Source of the DNA: Akkermansiaceae bacterium UBA1315 | GTDB taxonomy: Bacteria; Verrucomicrobiota; Verrucomicrobiia; Verrucomicrobiales; Akkermansiaceae | Reading direction: 5' to 3' | Assembly (NCBI GenBank): GCA_002307065.1 | Contig: DBTN01000040.1 | Span: 1 to 61,582 of the forward strand | DNA: 61,582 bases | Part shown: piece after piece, positions 42,910 through 51,309 of the stretch | Layout of the letters: every line of letters starts with the position of its first letter | Position numbering within the stretch: position 1 is the stretch's first letter | Notes under the pieces: model-generated | The model's database searches: none | Seen by the model: the letters and a program-made list of their open reading frames with translations, nothing else | What the model was told of the DNA's origin: nothing | Position numbers and translations under genes: made by a program

Positions 42910-43308
42910 TCAATCTCCCGAGGGTGGGCGCCGCAGGGATTTTTTCGAGGAAAGGATGCGTTTGTCTGCGACCGAACGTTGTTTGGATCGGCGTGAGCGA
43001 GGGCGTTTCTGGCGGCGCATTTTTTCGATCGCTTGAGTTTTTGCGGCTTTGAGGCCATCACGAATCGCTTCGAGCTGATCACACAGTTCGCGGCGGGCCA
43101 GAAACCGGTTCATTTCGCGTGAGCGTTCCATCTGGCATTTGATCGCGACACCGGTGGGCAGGTGTTTGAGAAAAACACAGTTCGAAGTTTTGTTGATCTT
43201 CTGCCCTCCTGCGCCAGAACCACGGACAAATTTTTCCAGAAGTGTATCCTCCGTAATTCCAAGTTTCTGCATCCTCAAAATGAGGCTGGCTTGCTTCTCG
43301 GATGACAT
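42910..43308 (-). CDS. Release-factor-like GGQ protein (RF-1 domain only, ArfB/PrfH-like)
   Basis: 132 residues from the ATG at 43308. The frame continues far upstream, but that stretch lies antisense to another gene. The RF-1 catalytic domain has VRGSGAGGQKINKTSNCVFL with the GGQ motif, preceded by a short helix and followed by a very basic tail (KKSLRRPPSGD). There is no codon-recognition domain, so it may hydrolyse peptidyl-tRNA on stalled ribosomes (ArfB-like) or act on damaged decoding centres. It is divergent from the CxxCC leader gene. Confidence 0.88.
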   Translation of the reverse strand: MSSEKQASLILRMQKLGITEDTLLEKFVRGSGAGGQKINKTSNCVFLKHLPTGVAIKCQMERSREMNRFLARRELCDQLEAIRDGLKAAKTQAIEKMRRQKRPRSRRSKQRSVADKRILSSKKSLRRPPSGD

Positions 43309-43452
43309 AGGATTTTCCACGAGCGGGATGATGAACCGATTTGGCGATTTCGGCGAATGGAAAGGGTGAGTAGGAGATACAATAAGATGACATAAGAAAG
43401 ATTCCGAACGAAATCTTCTTGCCAGTTGGGAAGTCATTTGCAAATTTGCCCC

Positions 43453-43465
43453 GTCCTTGCGCTTC
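43453..43465 (+). promoter_or_regulatory. Upstream arm of the 13-nt inverted repeat, locus 1
   Basis: GTCCTTGCGCTTC, 17 bp before the proposed start of the CxxCC gene. It can pair with GAAGCGTAAGGAC at 44048-44060 over 13 positions, with one G-U. The same sequence stands upstream of the paralogue at 57680-57692 (minus). Confidence 0.7.
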
Positions 43466-43482
43466 GGAACTGATCTTGTCAT

Positions 43483-43881
43483 CTGAAGAAGCCATTCCAT
43501 ATATTCTTTTCTTTGTTGGTATGCCTCCAATTGGTGGGTGGACCCTATGCGATCATGCAAGTTTATGCATGGGGAAATATGCTGACTTCCTATTCGAAGG
43601 AGTCTGGCCTTCTTCAAGGTGCGAAAGACACGTTTAGCGGCGAAAAACCCTGTGAGATGTGTTGTAAGATTGCTGAAGGGAAAAAAGCGGAAGGGGATAA
43701 AAAGCAGGAGTCTCCTGCACCGGTTTTCCAAACAAAATCGCCGCACGATTTCATGGTGTTCATGGAGGATGAGCTTGCTCCCCCGCATTTCACACCCGCA
43801 CCCGTATTGGCATTTGTGGGACACCTTTTTCCTGATGGGAAGTTTGCGCATTCCCCGCCGGTGCCTCCGCCTCGCCGATAG
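43483..43881 (+). CDS. Small membrane-anchored CxxCC protein with polyproline C-terminus, copy 1
   Basis: 132 residues if started at CTG 43483, giving (M)KKPFHIFFSLLVCLQLVGG as a signal or anchor. No ATG/GTG/TTG lies between the in-frame TGA and this codon; TTG at 43510 or 43513 are shorter options. Then FSGEKPCEMCCKI with Cys 57, 60 and 61, a Lys/Glu-rich linker, and the C-terminus HSPPVPPPRR. It aligns without gaps to copy 2 (57255-57659): 41 of the first 63 positions are identical, and both end SPPxPPPR. The layout suggests a metal-sensing leader peptide that stalls at polyproline. This is inference. Divergent from the GGQ protein gene and followed by a structured RNA and the cytochrome operon. 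Confidence 0.75.
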   Translation: MKKPFHIFFSLLVCLQLVGGPYAIMQVYAWGNMLTSYSKESGLLQGAKDTFSGEKPCEMCCKIAEGKKAEGDKKQESPAPVFQTKSPHDFMVFMEDELAPPHFTPAPVLAFVGHLFPDGKFAHSPPVPPPRR

Positions 43882-44014
43882 GTCACTTCTTATTTTTAAG
43901 TAGCGCCGCGTCCATCTCTCTCGGACGCATCCGGATCAAATGATCCATGGATCATGATTTTTGCCGAATGGCAGGATCATCACGCTGCAGCGATGTGCCG
44001 TCTTGTCACATCGT

Positions 44015-44115
44015 CAGACCCCTCTGGCCTAAAGCTTCAGGAAACTGGAAGCGTAAGGACAAATAGGCCGGACCTTTCATCGGGCCGTGGCGCCACGTGC
44101 CCGGTGGGAGGAGTT
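44015..44115 (+). ncRNA. Conserved structured leader RNA, locus 1 (candidate cis-regulator)
   Basis: Helix CTGGCCT (44024-44030) pairs with AGGCCGG (44065-44071). Inside it is a hairpin CTTCAG-GAAA-CTGGAAG (44035-44051) followed by the conserved GAAGCGTAAGGACAA. Next is a hairpin CGGGCCGTG...CACG-T-GCCCG (44081-44103), then GGGAGGAG (44106-44113). The same order of helices and the same single-stranded words occur on the minus strand at 57018-57122. Base changes keep the pairs (CGGGC/GCCCG here, CGGGA/TCCCG there). It lies 26 bp before the cytochrome gene start. Confidence 0.75.
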
Positions 44116-44138
44116 TAGATAAATGAACTTTCTGTATC

Positions 44139-46778
44139 ATGAAAATGCGATTCTATATATTAAGTGTATCTACGTTGTTCTTTGGCTCCTTGGCCAAGGC
44201 GCAGACGTTTTCGCATTTCGAGGCTCGTCATGTTCATCCCATAGCACTCACACCGGACGGGAAAACGCTGCTTGCGGTGAATTCACCGGATGCCTCGTTG
44301 TCGGTATTGGATTGCACCAATCCGTTCCGAGGCTCGCCGCTTCTGGTTAGGGAGATACCGGTTGGCCTGGAACCGGTTTCGGTCCGGGCAAGAACGAATG
44401 GTGAGGCGTGGGTGGTAAATGAAGTCTCGGACTCCATTTCGGTCGTTTCTTTGTCGGACGGCGCGGTCATCGACACCCTGCAAGTTCCCGATCAGCCAGC
44501 CGACGTCCATTTTGCCGGAGGTAAGGCATTTGTGACGTGTTCGTCGAGCCGAGTATTGCGAGTGTTTGACGCCGAAACGCGAGTTTCCTTAGGAACCATC
44601 CCGCTTCAAGGCGTCGCTCCACGCGCGATCACCTCCAATGCGGATGGCACGCAGATCTATGTCGCATTTTTATTTTCTGGCAACGGAACAACGATTCTTC
44701 CGAGGACAGAAGCTCCCGCGCAACCGGCACCGACAAACGCCGCACTTCCGGCTGCACCGCAAACCGCTCTCATCGTCCCTGCGGATGATCCGCGCATCAG
44801 CCACACTGTTCTCGATCACGATGTGGCGGAAATTGATACTTCGACCTTGGCCGTCACTCGTTACTTCGGTGGCACGGGGACCCACCCATTTGATCTTTCG
44901 ATTCAGCCCGGGACAAATCAACTTTGGATCGCTAACTCTGAATCTCTGAATCTGATCCGGTATGAGCCCAATTTGAGAGGGAAATTTTCCCGTCACCGAT
45001 TGAGTAAAATAGCTCTCGCTGAGAATACGACGCCGGTAATCTATGATCTAAATCCTGGGATCGACTACGAATGGCTTCCAAACGAATCGGCGAAAAGCCA
45101 GGCGTTGGCACAGCCGACGGCGCTTGTGTTTGATCCGAGTGGGCAAACTTTGTGGGTCGCGGCTTTCAATTCCGATCGACTTGCGGAAATCGATGCGGTC
45201 ACCGGCACGGTTCTCCATCGAATCGACGTGCGGTTTCCCGCAGACGGGGATTCGACAGTCATGCGAGGACCACGTGGCCTTGCTCTCTCACCCGATGGAA
45301 GTCGGCTATACGCGCTCAATAAGTTTACGAACACTATCACAACGATCGACGCAGGAACGAAAATCGTGCTCACCGAAATCCCCTTGGGCAGCAACAACCC
45401 GACTCCAGAATTGATCCAAAAGGGAAGGGGGTTTTTGTTTGATGCGAGGTTGTCCGGAAATGGAACCGTGTCATGCGCCACTTGCCATCTCGACGCGGAT
45501 CGTGACGGGCTCGCCTGGGATCAGGGAGATCCTGGAGGAGAGATGGTTGTGGTTAAAGGAGCATTCCTTTCCGCACATATTCTTTATCTCCAAGATCGGA
45601 GTCTTCATCCGATGAAAGGTCCGATGGTTACTCAGACGCTGATCGGGATGGCAGGTAATATCACGCCACTCACCACTCCACCGGAGGCGATTACCACAAA
45701 GTTCCACTGGAGAGGAGATAAGCCCTCCATTCAAAGTTTTAATTCGTCCTATGATAAACTGATGGGCGGGGAGCAAATCTCATCCTCCGATATGGATGCG
45801 TTGGCGGACTACCTGCTCACCCTGAGGCACCATCCGAATCCGTATCGAAATCCGGATCGAACGCTTCCCTCATCCCTCAATGGAGGAAATGCGGTATCCG
45901 GTCGTGATATGTTCAATGATCACGAAAAAAGTCACTGCATGATGTGTCATTCGCTGCCGTCTGGAACGGATCAAAATGTGGATGAGCGGAGGGAAGTGGG
46001 TGGGACTCAAGATATGAAAAATCCGCCTTTGCGTACCGTTTATCAGCGCGAAGGTCTATACGATCCCACTCCGGGTGCGGTTTCGTTATCTGGCTTTGGC
46101 TTGGGTTCTGATGGAACCGGTTATGCGATGCCGATCACTCATTTTTATCAGCTGGATCGGCTGAATACGACTCAGGAGTTGAAGGATGTTTCTGCGTTTC
46201 TGCTGGCCTTTGATAGTGGGACAGCACCTGCGGTAGGCAGAACAACGATGATCGATTTCTCTAACAAATCCACCTCGGTGGTTTTAGACGAATTCGCACT
46301 TCTCGAAGTACGTGCCGCGGCAGGCGATTGTGATGTCGTGGTTCGGGGACGAGTGGGAGGAAGGACTCGGAGTTTTTGTTATATTCCTTCATCGGGCAGA
46401 TATTCCTCCGATCGTGGTGCTGAGACACCGGTGATCCGATCTGAACTGCTCGGAATGATTGAAAGCTCAGATCATGTGCAGGTGATGGGAGTGTTGCCTG
46501 GGAACGGAGCGCGATTGGGAGGCGATCGGAACCGAGATGGGATTCTCGACGGGGACGTTTCGCTTCCCGAAATGAAAATCTGGTCCTCTCCCGGAATCGT
46601 CTCGCTGCAATGGCCGGGACCATCAAGTGGCTGGTATCCTGAAACTTCTACCGATCTTTCGGCAGGATCTTGGTCCCCGATGACCGCCCCCTCTGAATTT
46701 TTAACCGACGGAGAAAAGGCTGACTGGCCGGTCAGTGAAGCTCCACGACGTTTTTTCCGATTAAGGAGTACGCGCTAA
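44139..46778 (+). CDS. YVTN beta-propeller / diheme cytochrome c peroxidase-like fusion
   Basis: 879 residues, exported (signal MKMRFYILSVSTLFFGSLAKA, then QTFSHF). Residues ~30-430 are a seven-bladed propeller with YVTN-type repeats (for example GLALSPDGSRLYALNKFTNT). Residues ~430-720 are a MauG/CcpA-like part with two c-type heme sites, CATCH and CMMCH. The C-terminal ~120 residues are a beta domain with VSLQWPGPSSGWYP, probably an anchoring or adhesion module. First gene of an operon behind the CxxCC leader. The ATG at 44139 opens the signal peptide. An out-of-frame ATG at 44123 sits closer to GGGAGGAG but encodes nothing credible. Confidence 0.87.
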   Translation: MKMRFYILSVSTLFFGSLAKAQTFSHFEARHVHPIALTPDGKTLLAVNSPDASLSVLDCTNPFRGSPLLVREIPVGLEPVSVRARTNGEAWVVNEVSDSISVVSLSDGAVIDTLQVPDQPADVHFAGGKAFVTCSSSRVLRVFDAETRVSLGTIPLQGVAPRAITSNADGTQIYVAFLFSGNGTTILPRTEAPAQPAPTNAALPAAPQTALIVPADDPRISHTVLDHDVAEIDTSTLAVTRYFGGTGTHPFDLSIQPGTNQLWIANSESLNLIRYEPNLRGKFSRHRLSKIALAENTTPVIYDLNPGIDYEWLPNESAKSQALAQPTALVFDPSGQTLWVAAFNSDRLAEIDAVTGTVLHRIDVRFPADGDSTVMRGPRGLALSPDGSRLYALNKFTNTITTIDAGTKIVLTEIPLGSNNPTPELIQKGRGFLFDARLSGNGTVSCATCHLDADRDGLAWDQGDPGGEMVVVKGAFLSAHILYLQDRSLHPMKGPMVTQTLIGMAGNITPLTTPPEAITTKFHWRGDKPSIQSFNSSYDKLMGGEQISSSDMDALADYLLTLRHHPNPYRNPDRTLPSSLNGGNAVSGRDMFNDHEKSHCMMCHSLPSGTDQNVDERREVGGTQDMKNPPLRTVYQREGLYDPTPGAVSLSGFGLGSDGTGYAMPITHFYQLDRLNTTQELKDVSAFLLAFDSGTAPAVGRTTMIDFSNKSTSVVLDEFALLEVRAAAGDCDVVVRGRVGGRTRSFCYIPSSGRYSSDRGAETPVIRSELLGMIESSDHVQVMGVLPGNGARLGGDRNRDGILDGDVSLPEMKIWSSPGIVSLQWPGPSSGWYPETSTDLSAGSWSPMTAPSEFLTDGEKADWPVSEAPRRFFRLRSTR

Positions 46779-46812
46779 ATCTTTTCAAAATTTCACACCC
46801 AATACCAATACC

Positions 46813-47517
46813 ATGAAACATAACTACCTATCACTTCGAGCCGTTCTTTTCGTTTTTCTTTGCGGAATGAACGCGAATGCCGCGATCACGGCTGCTGATC
46901 CGACCACGGGTGGCATCACCTACCAATGGACCATCCAGATTGGTGGGAACGAAACGTTGACGACCTCCAATGATGCTAATTCCCACGTGGGTGCGTGGTC
47001 TTGGAACGATACTGACTTTGTGAATATGATGGGTGGCGGAGAAAATATGGGGTGGACTCATACGACCAGTTGGGCGGCTCTGGAAGTCACCGAAACTTCG
47101 ACGATCACTATCGTGATGGGGGCAAATTCCCAAATCGCCTGGGGTTCGAGTTTCCGCGCGAGCGAAGACCTCGTGCCATCGTTTACGATCTGGAAGGGTT
47201 GGGATTCGAGTGCGGATTTTGGAAACAATCACACATACGAAAATGATGGCCTGATCAGTTGGTCCACCGACCTCACAGAAATGGTGGGGCGGCTGGAGAA
47301 TTCCACCGAATCCGTCGGCGAGCTGACCCTCGTTCTGGAAGCCGGTCTTTATACCATCGCATTTGGAAGCAATTTCGGGGATCCGGGCGATGAGGCTGCC
47401 CCCGGCAATCAGGGGTATTACGCCACTTTTACGACGACGACGATTCCTGAGCCTTCTTCGCTGCTGTTGGTGAGTGTGGCCTCTGCCATTACCGTCATTC
47501 GCCGTCGCCGTGATTGA
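46813..47517 (+). CDS. PEP-CTERM anchored surface protein
   Basis: 234 residues. N-terminal signal (MKHNYLSLRAVLFVFLCGMN then ANA) and C-terminal sorting tag IPEPSSLLLVSVASAITVIR followed by RRRRD. Such tags are handled by exosortase (EpsH/XrtA). No exosortase gene lies in the window. The middle is Trp/Asn/Gly-rich with no named domain. 35 bp after the cytochrome gene, same operon. Confidence 0.92.
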   Translation: MKHNYLSLRAVLFVFLCGMNANAAITAADPTTGGITYQWTIQIGGNETLTTSNDANSHVGAWSWNDTDFVNMMGGGENMGWTHTTSWAALEVTETSTITIVMGANSQIAWGSSFRASEDLVPSFTIWKGWDSSADFGNNHTYENDGLISWSTDLTEMVGRLENSTESVGELTLVLEAGLYTIAFGSNFGDPGDEAAPGNQGYYATFTTTTIPEPSSLLLVSVASAITVIRRRRD

Positions 47518-47539
47518 TCGAAAGCAACCGGTTTCCGTT

Positions 47540-48373
47540 ATGAAACGAATCATCGTCTTGCTGTTAGGCACCACTCATTTCGTGCTGGCTCACCACGGTC
47601 AGGATTTTTTGCTCAATTACGATACGGATGTTCCGGAGATCAAACGCGCGGTCGCATTCAGCGCGTTTGAATGGAGTCGGGAAGGGGATACCGACGAAAT
47701 TTCGTTTGAACCGGGATTTCTCGTTGGTGTCGTTCCCGGTTTCGCTTTGGGAACTACGGTCCGTGTTGCGGATGAGGGCTCCGGCAGTTGGGATTATTCG
47801 GGAGTGAATCCGATGATCCAGTATCAATTTCCCACCAGAGGCGATCGGTGGAGTTTTGGTATATTCGCGGGATATCTTTTTGCCGACGGGGAAACCCATC
47901 ATCACAGCGAGACGACGGTTCACATTCACGATCCGAATCCAGGTGGAATTGATCTAGGGCCGGATGCACCTCCTGCAGGGCCAGTCACGCATATCCACGA
48001 GGAAAGCGAAAGCGACGAGCACAGCCATACCGGTATTCATCGCCACGATGAAGATCATTTTCAGTTGCGGCTTCTGTTTCAGGCTCGGCTTTGGAAAGAT
48101 AGCAAATGGGTCGGTAATCTGATTTGCGTAACTCCGGGTGGGGGTGATTATGCTTTCGGCTATTCGACAGGACTCCGTCAGCAGTTGAGTCATGAATGGG
48201 CGGTGGGTGTCGAATCCATCGGGGACTTTAACACGCAAGGCGATCACGAAGTGCTCGCTGGGGTTTATTGGACGCCTGTCCACTCATGCACGGTTCGCCT
48301 TGGTGCGGGAACGGGGATCGGATCGGAATCAAAAGACTTTGCCATTCACTCCGGGATCACCTGGCGTTTTTAA
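47540..48373 (+). CDS. Exported His-rich outer-membrane-like protein
   Basis: 277 residues from the ATG at 47540 (signal MKRIIVLLLGTTHFVLA, then HHGQDF). Alternating hydrophobic strands and a C-terminal SGITWRF end suggest an outer-membrane beta-barrel. Two His clusters, GETHHHSETTVHIHD (near residue 120) and VTHIHEESESDEHSHTGIHR (near 150), look like metal-binding extracellular loops. Copper, zinc or nickel binding is an inference. Third gene of the operon, 23 bp after the PEP-CTERM gene. Confidence 0.75.
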   Translation: MKRIIVLLLGTTHFVLAHHGQDFLLNYDTDVPEIKRAVAFSAFEWSREGDTDEISFEPGFLVGVVPGFALGTTVRVADEGSGSWDYSGVNPMIQYQFPTRGDRWSFGIFAGYLFADGETHHHSETTVHIHDPNPGGIDLGPDAPPAGPVTHIHEESESDEHSHTGIHRHDEDHFQLRLLFQARLWKDSKWVGNLICVTPGGGDYAFGYSTGLRQQLSHEWAVGVESIGDFNTQGDHEVLAGVYWTPVHSCTVRLGAGTGIGSESKDFAIHSGITWRF

Positions 48374-48403
48374 AAAATCTCATCTCACCAACCCAATGAA
48401 TCC

Positions 48404-48862
48404 ATGAAAATATCGATCGTTTCCTGCATGATTATCGCAGCGCTGCTCTCGGGTGTATCTGCGCAAGAAAAGAAAAATAAAACCGATCCTGAAGTTTTAA
48501 AACGAGGAGCTGCGATCTACATGCGGACCTGCGTGGCCTGTCATCAGCCGAATGGGAAAGGTTTGCCCAACGTCTTTCCGCCGTTGGATGGCTCCGACTG
48601 GGTTTCTGCAGATCCAGCGGTAGCAATCAAAGTGGTGCTCAAAGGTTTACAGGGGCCCATCAAGGTCAATGGTCAGAATTTCGCATCCATGATGCCCCCA
48701 GTTCCTGCACTAAGTGATCAAGAAATCGCCGATGTCTTGAGTTATGTCCATGCATCTTGGAGTAATGATCTTCCTGCGGTTAACGAGGGGTTGGTGAAAA
48801 AAGTGCGCGAGGAAATCAAGGGTCGCGCGGTGCCGTTCACCGCTGCCGATTTAGGCCGGTGA
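48404..48862 (+). CDS. Class I c-type cytochrome
   Basis: 152 residues. Signal peptide (MKISIVSCMIIAALLSGVSA), then the heme site MRTCVACHQPNGKGLPNVFP and the distal Met in NFASMMPPVPALSDQEIADVL. Typical soluble periplasmic cytochrome c of the cytochrome c550/c-552 size. It may shuttle electrons between the diheme protein and the bd-like oxidase encoded at 51.3 kb. Fourth gene of the operon. Confidence 0.93.
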   Translation: MKISIVSCMIIAALLSGVSAQEKKNKTDPEVLKRGAAIYMRTCVACHQPNGKGLPNVFPPLDGSDWVSADPAVAIKVVLKGLQGPIKVNGQNFASMMPPVPALSDQEIADVLSYVHASWSNDLPAVNEGLVKKVREEIKGRAVPFTAADLGR

Positions 48863-48896
48863 AAGATGATATCTTGGAGCGCCCAATCGTCACCAA

Positions 48897-49334
48897 ATGA
48901 AACCGCATTTTTTTCGTCATTGGCTTTATCTCGGAGTCTTTGGGTTCGGTTGCATTTTGTGGCTTTGGGCCGATTCGCTTTGCTACCGAACCTCGGCAAA
49001 CTGGTATTTCGACGATGGGTTTATCGTTCTTGTTCAGGAAGGCGGTCAGCTGTCGGTTTTGAGATCCAATATGAATATCCCCTGGGAAGATCCCGGGGGA
49101 ATCAATGGGAGGTTCAACCGGTTTCGGTTCGAGTCGCCGCTCGAAGTTAAATTTTCGAAAATTACGGAAAGGTCAGAAGGCGGGGTCTATTCGCAATTGA
49201 TCGAGCTTCCCTACGTGATGCTCTTAGGGATCTTCGGAGCTTTTTGGCTGGTCATCTGGTGGGTTGATCCCGTGATGATTCGGGTGCGTCCGTTTGATCC
49301 GACTCCGAAGTTCGTTGACTCGAAGTCGGGTTAG
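48897..49334 (+). CDS. Two-helix membrane protein of unknown function
   Basis: 145 residues with one transmembrane helix at each end (WLYLGVFGFGCILWLWADSL and VMLLGIFGAFWLVIWWVDPV) and a ~85-residue extracytoplasmic beta-rich loop between. Not recognised. It follows the cytochrome gene by 35 bp and overlaps the convergent regA-like gene by four bases. Confidence 0.65.
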   Translation: MKPHFFRHWLYLGVFGFGCILWLWADSLCYRTSANWYFDDGFIVLVQEGGQLSVLRSNMNIPWEDPGGINGRFNRFRFESPLEVKFSKITERSEGGVYSQLIELPYVMLLGIFGAFWLVIWWVDPVMIRVRPFDPTPKFVDSKSG

Positions 49335-49861
49335 AATCGGGGCGGATATTTTTGCAACTTCCGCTGGAGCGAGCGGCGGTGCATGCCCAACGCTTCTGCG
49401 GTTCGGCTGATGTTTCCGTGATGATCGTGGAGAATTCGCTGGATGTGCTCCCATTCCATGCGTTCCAGCGATGGCGGCTGGACTTCTTCCTCGGAGTCGG
49501 AAGGTTTTTTGCCTTCCAAGGCGGACAGGATTTGTTCGGCATCGGCCGGTTTCGTGAGGTAATCGACGGCGCCCGCCCGAACCGCTTCGATGGCATTGGC
49601 GATACTGCCGTAACCGGTGAGCATGACCGCTTTGAGATCGGGGTGGTAATCGATCAATTTTTTCAGGCAGGCGAGGCCATCCATTCCTGGCATTCGCAAG
49701 TCGAGCACGGCGGCAGTTGGCTGAAAATTTTGCGCGGTGTTGACCGCGGATTCACAGCCTTCGGCAATCGCTACTTCGTGACCTGAGGCCCGCAGGGATC
49801 GGGCCAGGCGTTCTCGATAAATCGAGTCATCATCCACGATGAGAATACGGTAGGGAATCAT
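49331..49861 (-). CDS. regA: Redox response regulator, RegA/PrrA/ActR family
   Basis: 176 residues from the ATG at 49861. The receiver domain has ILIVDDDSIYRERLARSL, phospho-acceptor Asp in AAVLDLRMPGMDG and Lys in YLTKPADAEQIL. The C-terminal Fis-like helix-turn-helix NISRTAEALGMHRRSLQRKL matches the RegA/ActR family, which has no sigma-54 domain. The start overlaps the sensor gene stop by four bases (ATGA). The family controls respiratory and redox genes. Likely targets are the flanking oxidase and cytochrome operons. Confidence 0.9.
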   Translation of the reverse strand: MIPYRILIVDDDSIYRERLARSLRASGHEVAIAEGCESAVNTAQNFQPTAAVLDLRMPGMDGLACLKKLIDYHPDLKAVMLTGYGSIANAIEAVRAGAVDYLTKPADAEQILSALEGKKPSDSEEEVQPPSLERMEWEHIQRILHDHHGNISRTAEALGMHRRSLQRKLQKYPPRF

Positions 49862-51099
49862 GGATCTCTGATGGGGTTGGGTCGTAACGGAATGATTAAT
49901 GTGGCACACGTTCCTCCGCAGGCATTGGGAAAGAGGGTGCATGAGCCGCCGAGGTTGGATGTCAGTGTCTGAATCAAAAACAGGCCAAGCCCCATGCGGG
50001 ACTGGTCTTTTTTGGTGGTGTAAAAGGGTTCTCCGATTCGAAGTCGTTCCGCTTCGGTGATTCCGCGTCCGGAATCGATCACTTGGAAGATGAGATCACG
50101 GTTGTCTCCGATCCGTGCGACGAGATCAATCTTTCCTCCGGAGGGATCCGCTTCGCAAGCGTTCTCGATCAGAACCACCAGCGATTGTAAAATCGCCTGC
50201 ACCGAAGTGGTCACTTCGCGGCCCCCGGTGCGATCCGAAATGGCTAAGCGCGCGATTCTTTCAGGAGGAAGAAATTCGTTGAGCCGATCGGACAGCTCTT
50301 GGATCGTGCAGGGTTGTAGCGCCTCGCCGGTGGCCCGTGTTGAATCTCGGTCCAATCGTTTCAAAATGGTTCGGCATCGGTCCACTTCGCTGCGGATCAG
50401 TTTTGCGTCTTCCTGAGTCACGATATCGGCTCCGGTGCGTGCGAGATCTCGAATGAGATCCTTGCTGGCCACCGCGATCGTGCCCAGCGGTGACCCCAGT
50501 TCGTGCGCAACCCCGGCGGCGAGCGTGGCGAGGGATTGATAACGGTTTGCCTCGATGATTCGTTTTTCGGCTTTAGCCAGAGCAAGGTCTCGCAATCTCA
50601 GGCTTTCGTTCATTCGATGAAGGAAAAACGCAATACAACCTCCGATCAGGATTAACGAAAAAATCCATGTTCCTAGGAAAAGGGGATATACCAAACGCCC
50701 GTCCGTCACCACCGATTCCTTTCCTCTGAATGGTTCGAACCAGATGGCAAGTGACAGGAGTCCGGCGAGACCCGTGCTCAGAACCAAGACCAGTGCACGG
50801 GAACCAAGCGTCATCGCACCGACCGCGATCAGCAAAAGATAAAATCCGACAAAGGGGTTATGAATTCCACCCGTGAAATGCAGCACCAAGGTCAGAAGCA
50901 AGAGATCGACAACGATTACCGTGGCGAGGCGTCCGGCCGATTTTTCGGAAGTATCATTCTGTGAGTCCTGAAACCAATGATTTGAAAACACCGTCGCCGT
51001 TAACACACCGATCAGAGCCATCCAGGGCAAATCGAGGTCGAAATAAAAATGGGCGGTAAGGATACTGGTCGCCTGTCCACAGACGGCCATCCATCTCAA
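49858..51099 (-). CDS. regB: Redox sensor histidine kinase, RegB/PrrB family
   Basis: 413 residues. Five or six N-terminal transmembrane helices, with the quinone-site motif GGIHNPFVG (GGxxNPF) that defines RegB. The H-box is AAGVAHELGSPLGTIAVASK, close to RegB's AHELGTPLGTI. The ATP domain has ENACEADPSGG, DSGRGI and GLGLFL. The TTG at 51099 is the first start in the annotated frame, but homology-like sequence (SLRWFLRLRWMAV) extends upstream to an in-frame TGA without a standard start, so the true N-terminus is uncertain. Confidence 0.88.
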   Translation of the reverse strand: MRWMAVCGQATSILTAHFYFDLDLPWMALIGVLTATVFSNHWFQDSQNDTSEKSAGRLATVIVVDLLLLTLVLHFTGGIHNPFVGFYLLLIAVGAMTLGSRALVLVLSTGLAGLLSLAIWFEPFRGKESVVTDGRLVYPLFLGTWIFSLILIGGCIAFFLHRMNESLRLRDLALAKAEKRIIEANRYQSLATLAAGVAHELGSPLGTIAVASKDLIRDLARTGADIVTQEDAKLIRSEVDRCRTILKRLDRDSTRATGEALQPCTIQELSDRLNEFLPPERIARLAISDRTGGREVTTSVQAILQSLVVLIENACEADPSGGKIDLVARIGDNRDLIFQVIDSGRGITEAERLRIGEPFYTTKKDQSRMGLGLFLIQTLTSNLGGSCTLFPNACGGTCATLIIPLRPNPIRDP

Positions 51100-51309
51100 C
51101 CGGAGAAACCAGCGGAGAGAAATGGATGATACGGAAGGCGTGATAGTGGGTTCGATACCCGATCATAGATTAAAATCAGAGAGAAACACGTCCGAAATCT
51201 CTCGTTCATGCGGCGAATTGTCGCACGACCAACGCATTTCCAAGGGGAATGGGTAGCTGCGGCAATCGGTCGCATTCCCAATGTGAAAAAACATGAGTAA
51301 CCGTGGGCC
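51100..51309. promoter_or_regulatory. Divergent intergenic region between regB and the bd-like oxidase
   Basis: 210 bp shared by divergent transcripts. I could not identify promoter boxes with confidence. A regulator site for RegA would be expected here if the kinase-regulator pair is autoregulated. Confidence 0.4.

Noticed and set aside
44015..44115. c-di-GMP-I (GEMM) riboswitch
   Set aside because: GAAA tetraloop and GCGYAAGGAC look faintly similar to GEMM, but the helix order and the GCCAC/GGCCTAA arrangement do not fit.
44123..44350. Out-of-frame ORF (75 residues) with well-placed GGGAGGAG
   Set aside because: GGGAGGAG is part of the conserved RNA and is also present at locus 2, where no such ATG follows; the product looks random and overlaps the cytochrome gene.
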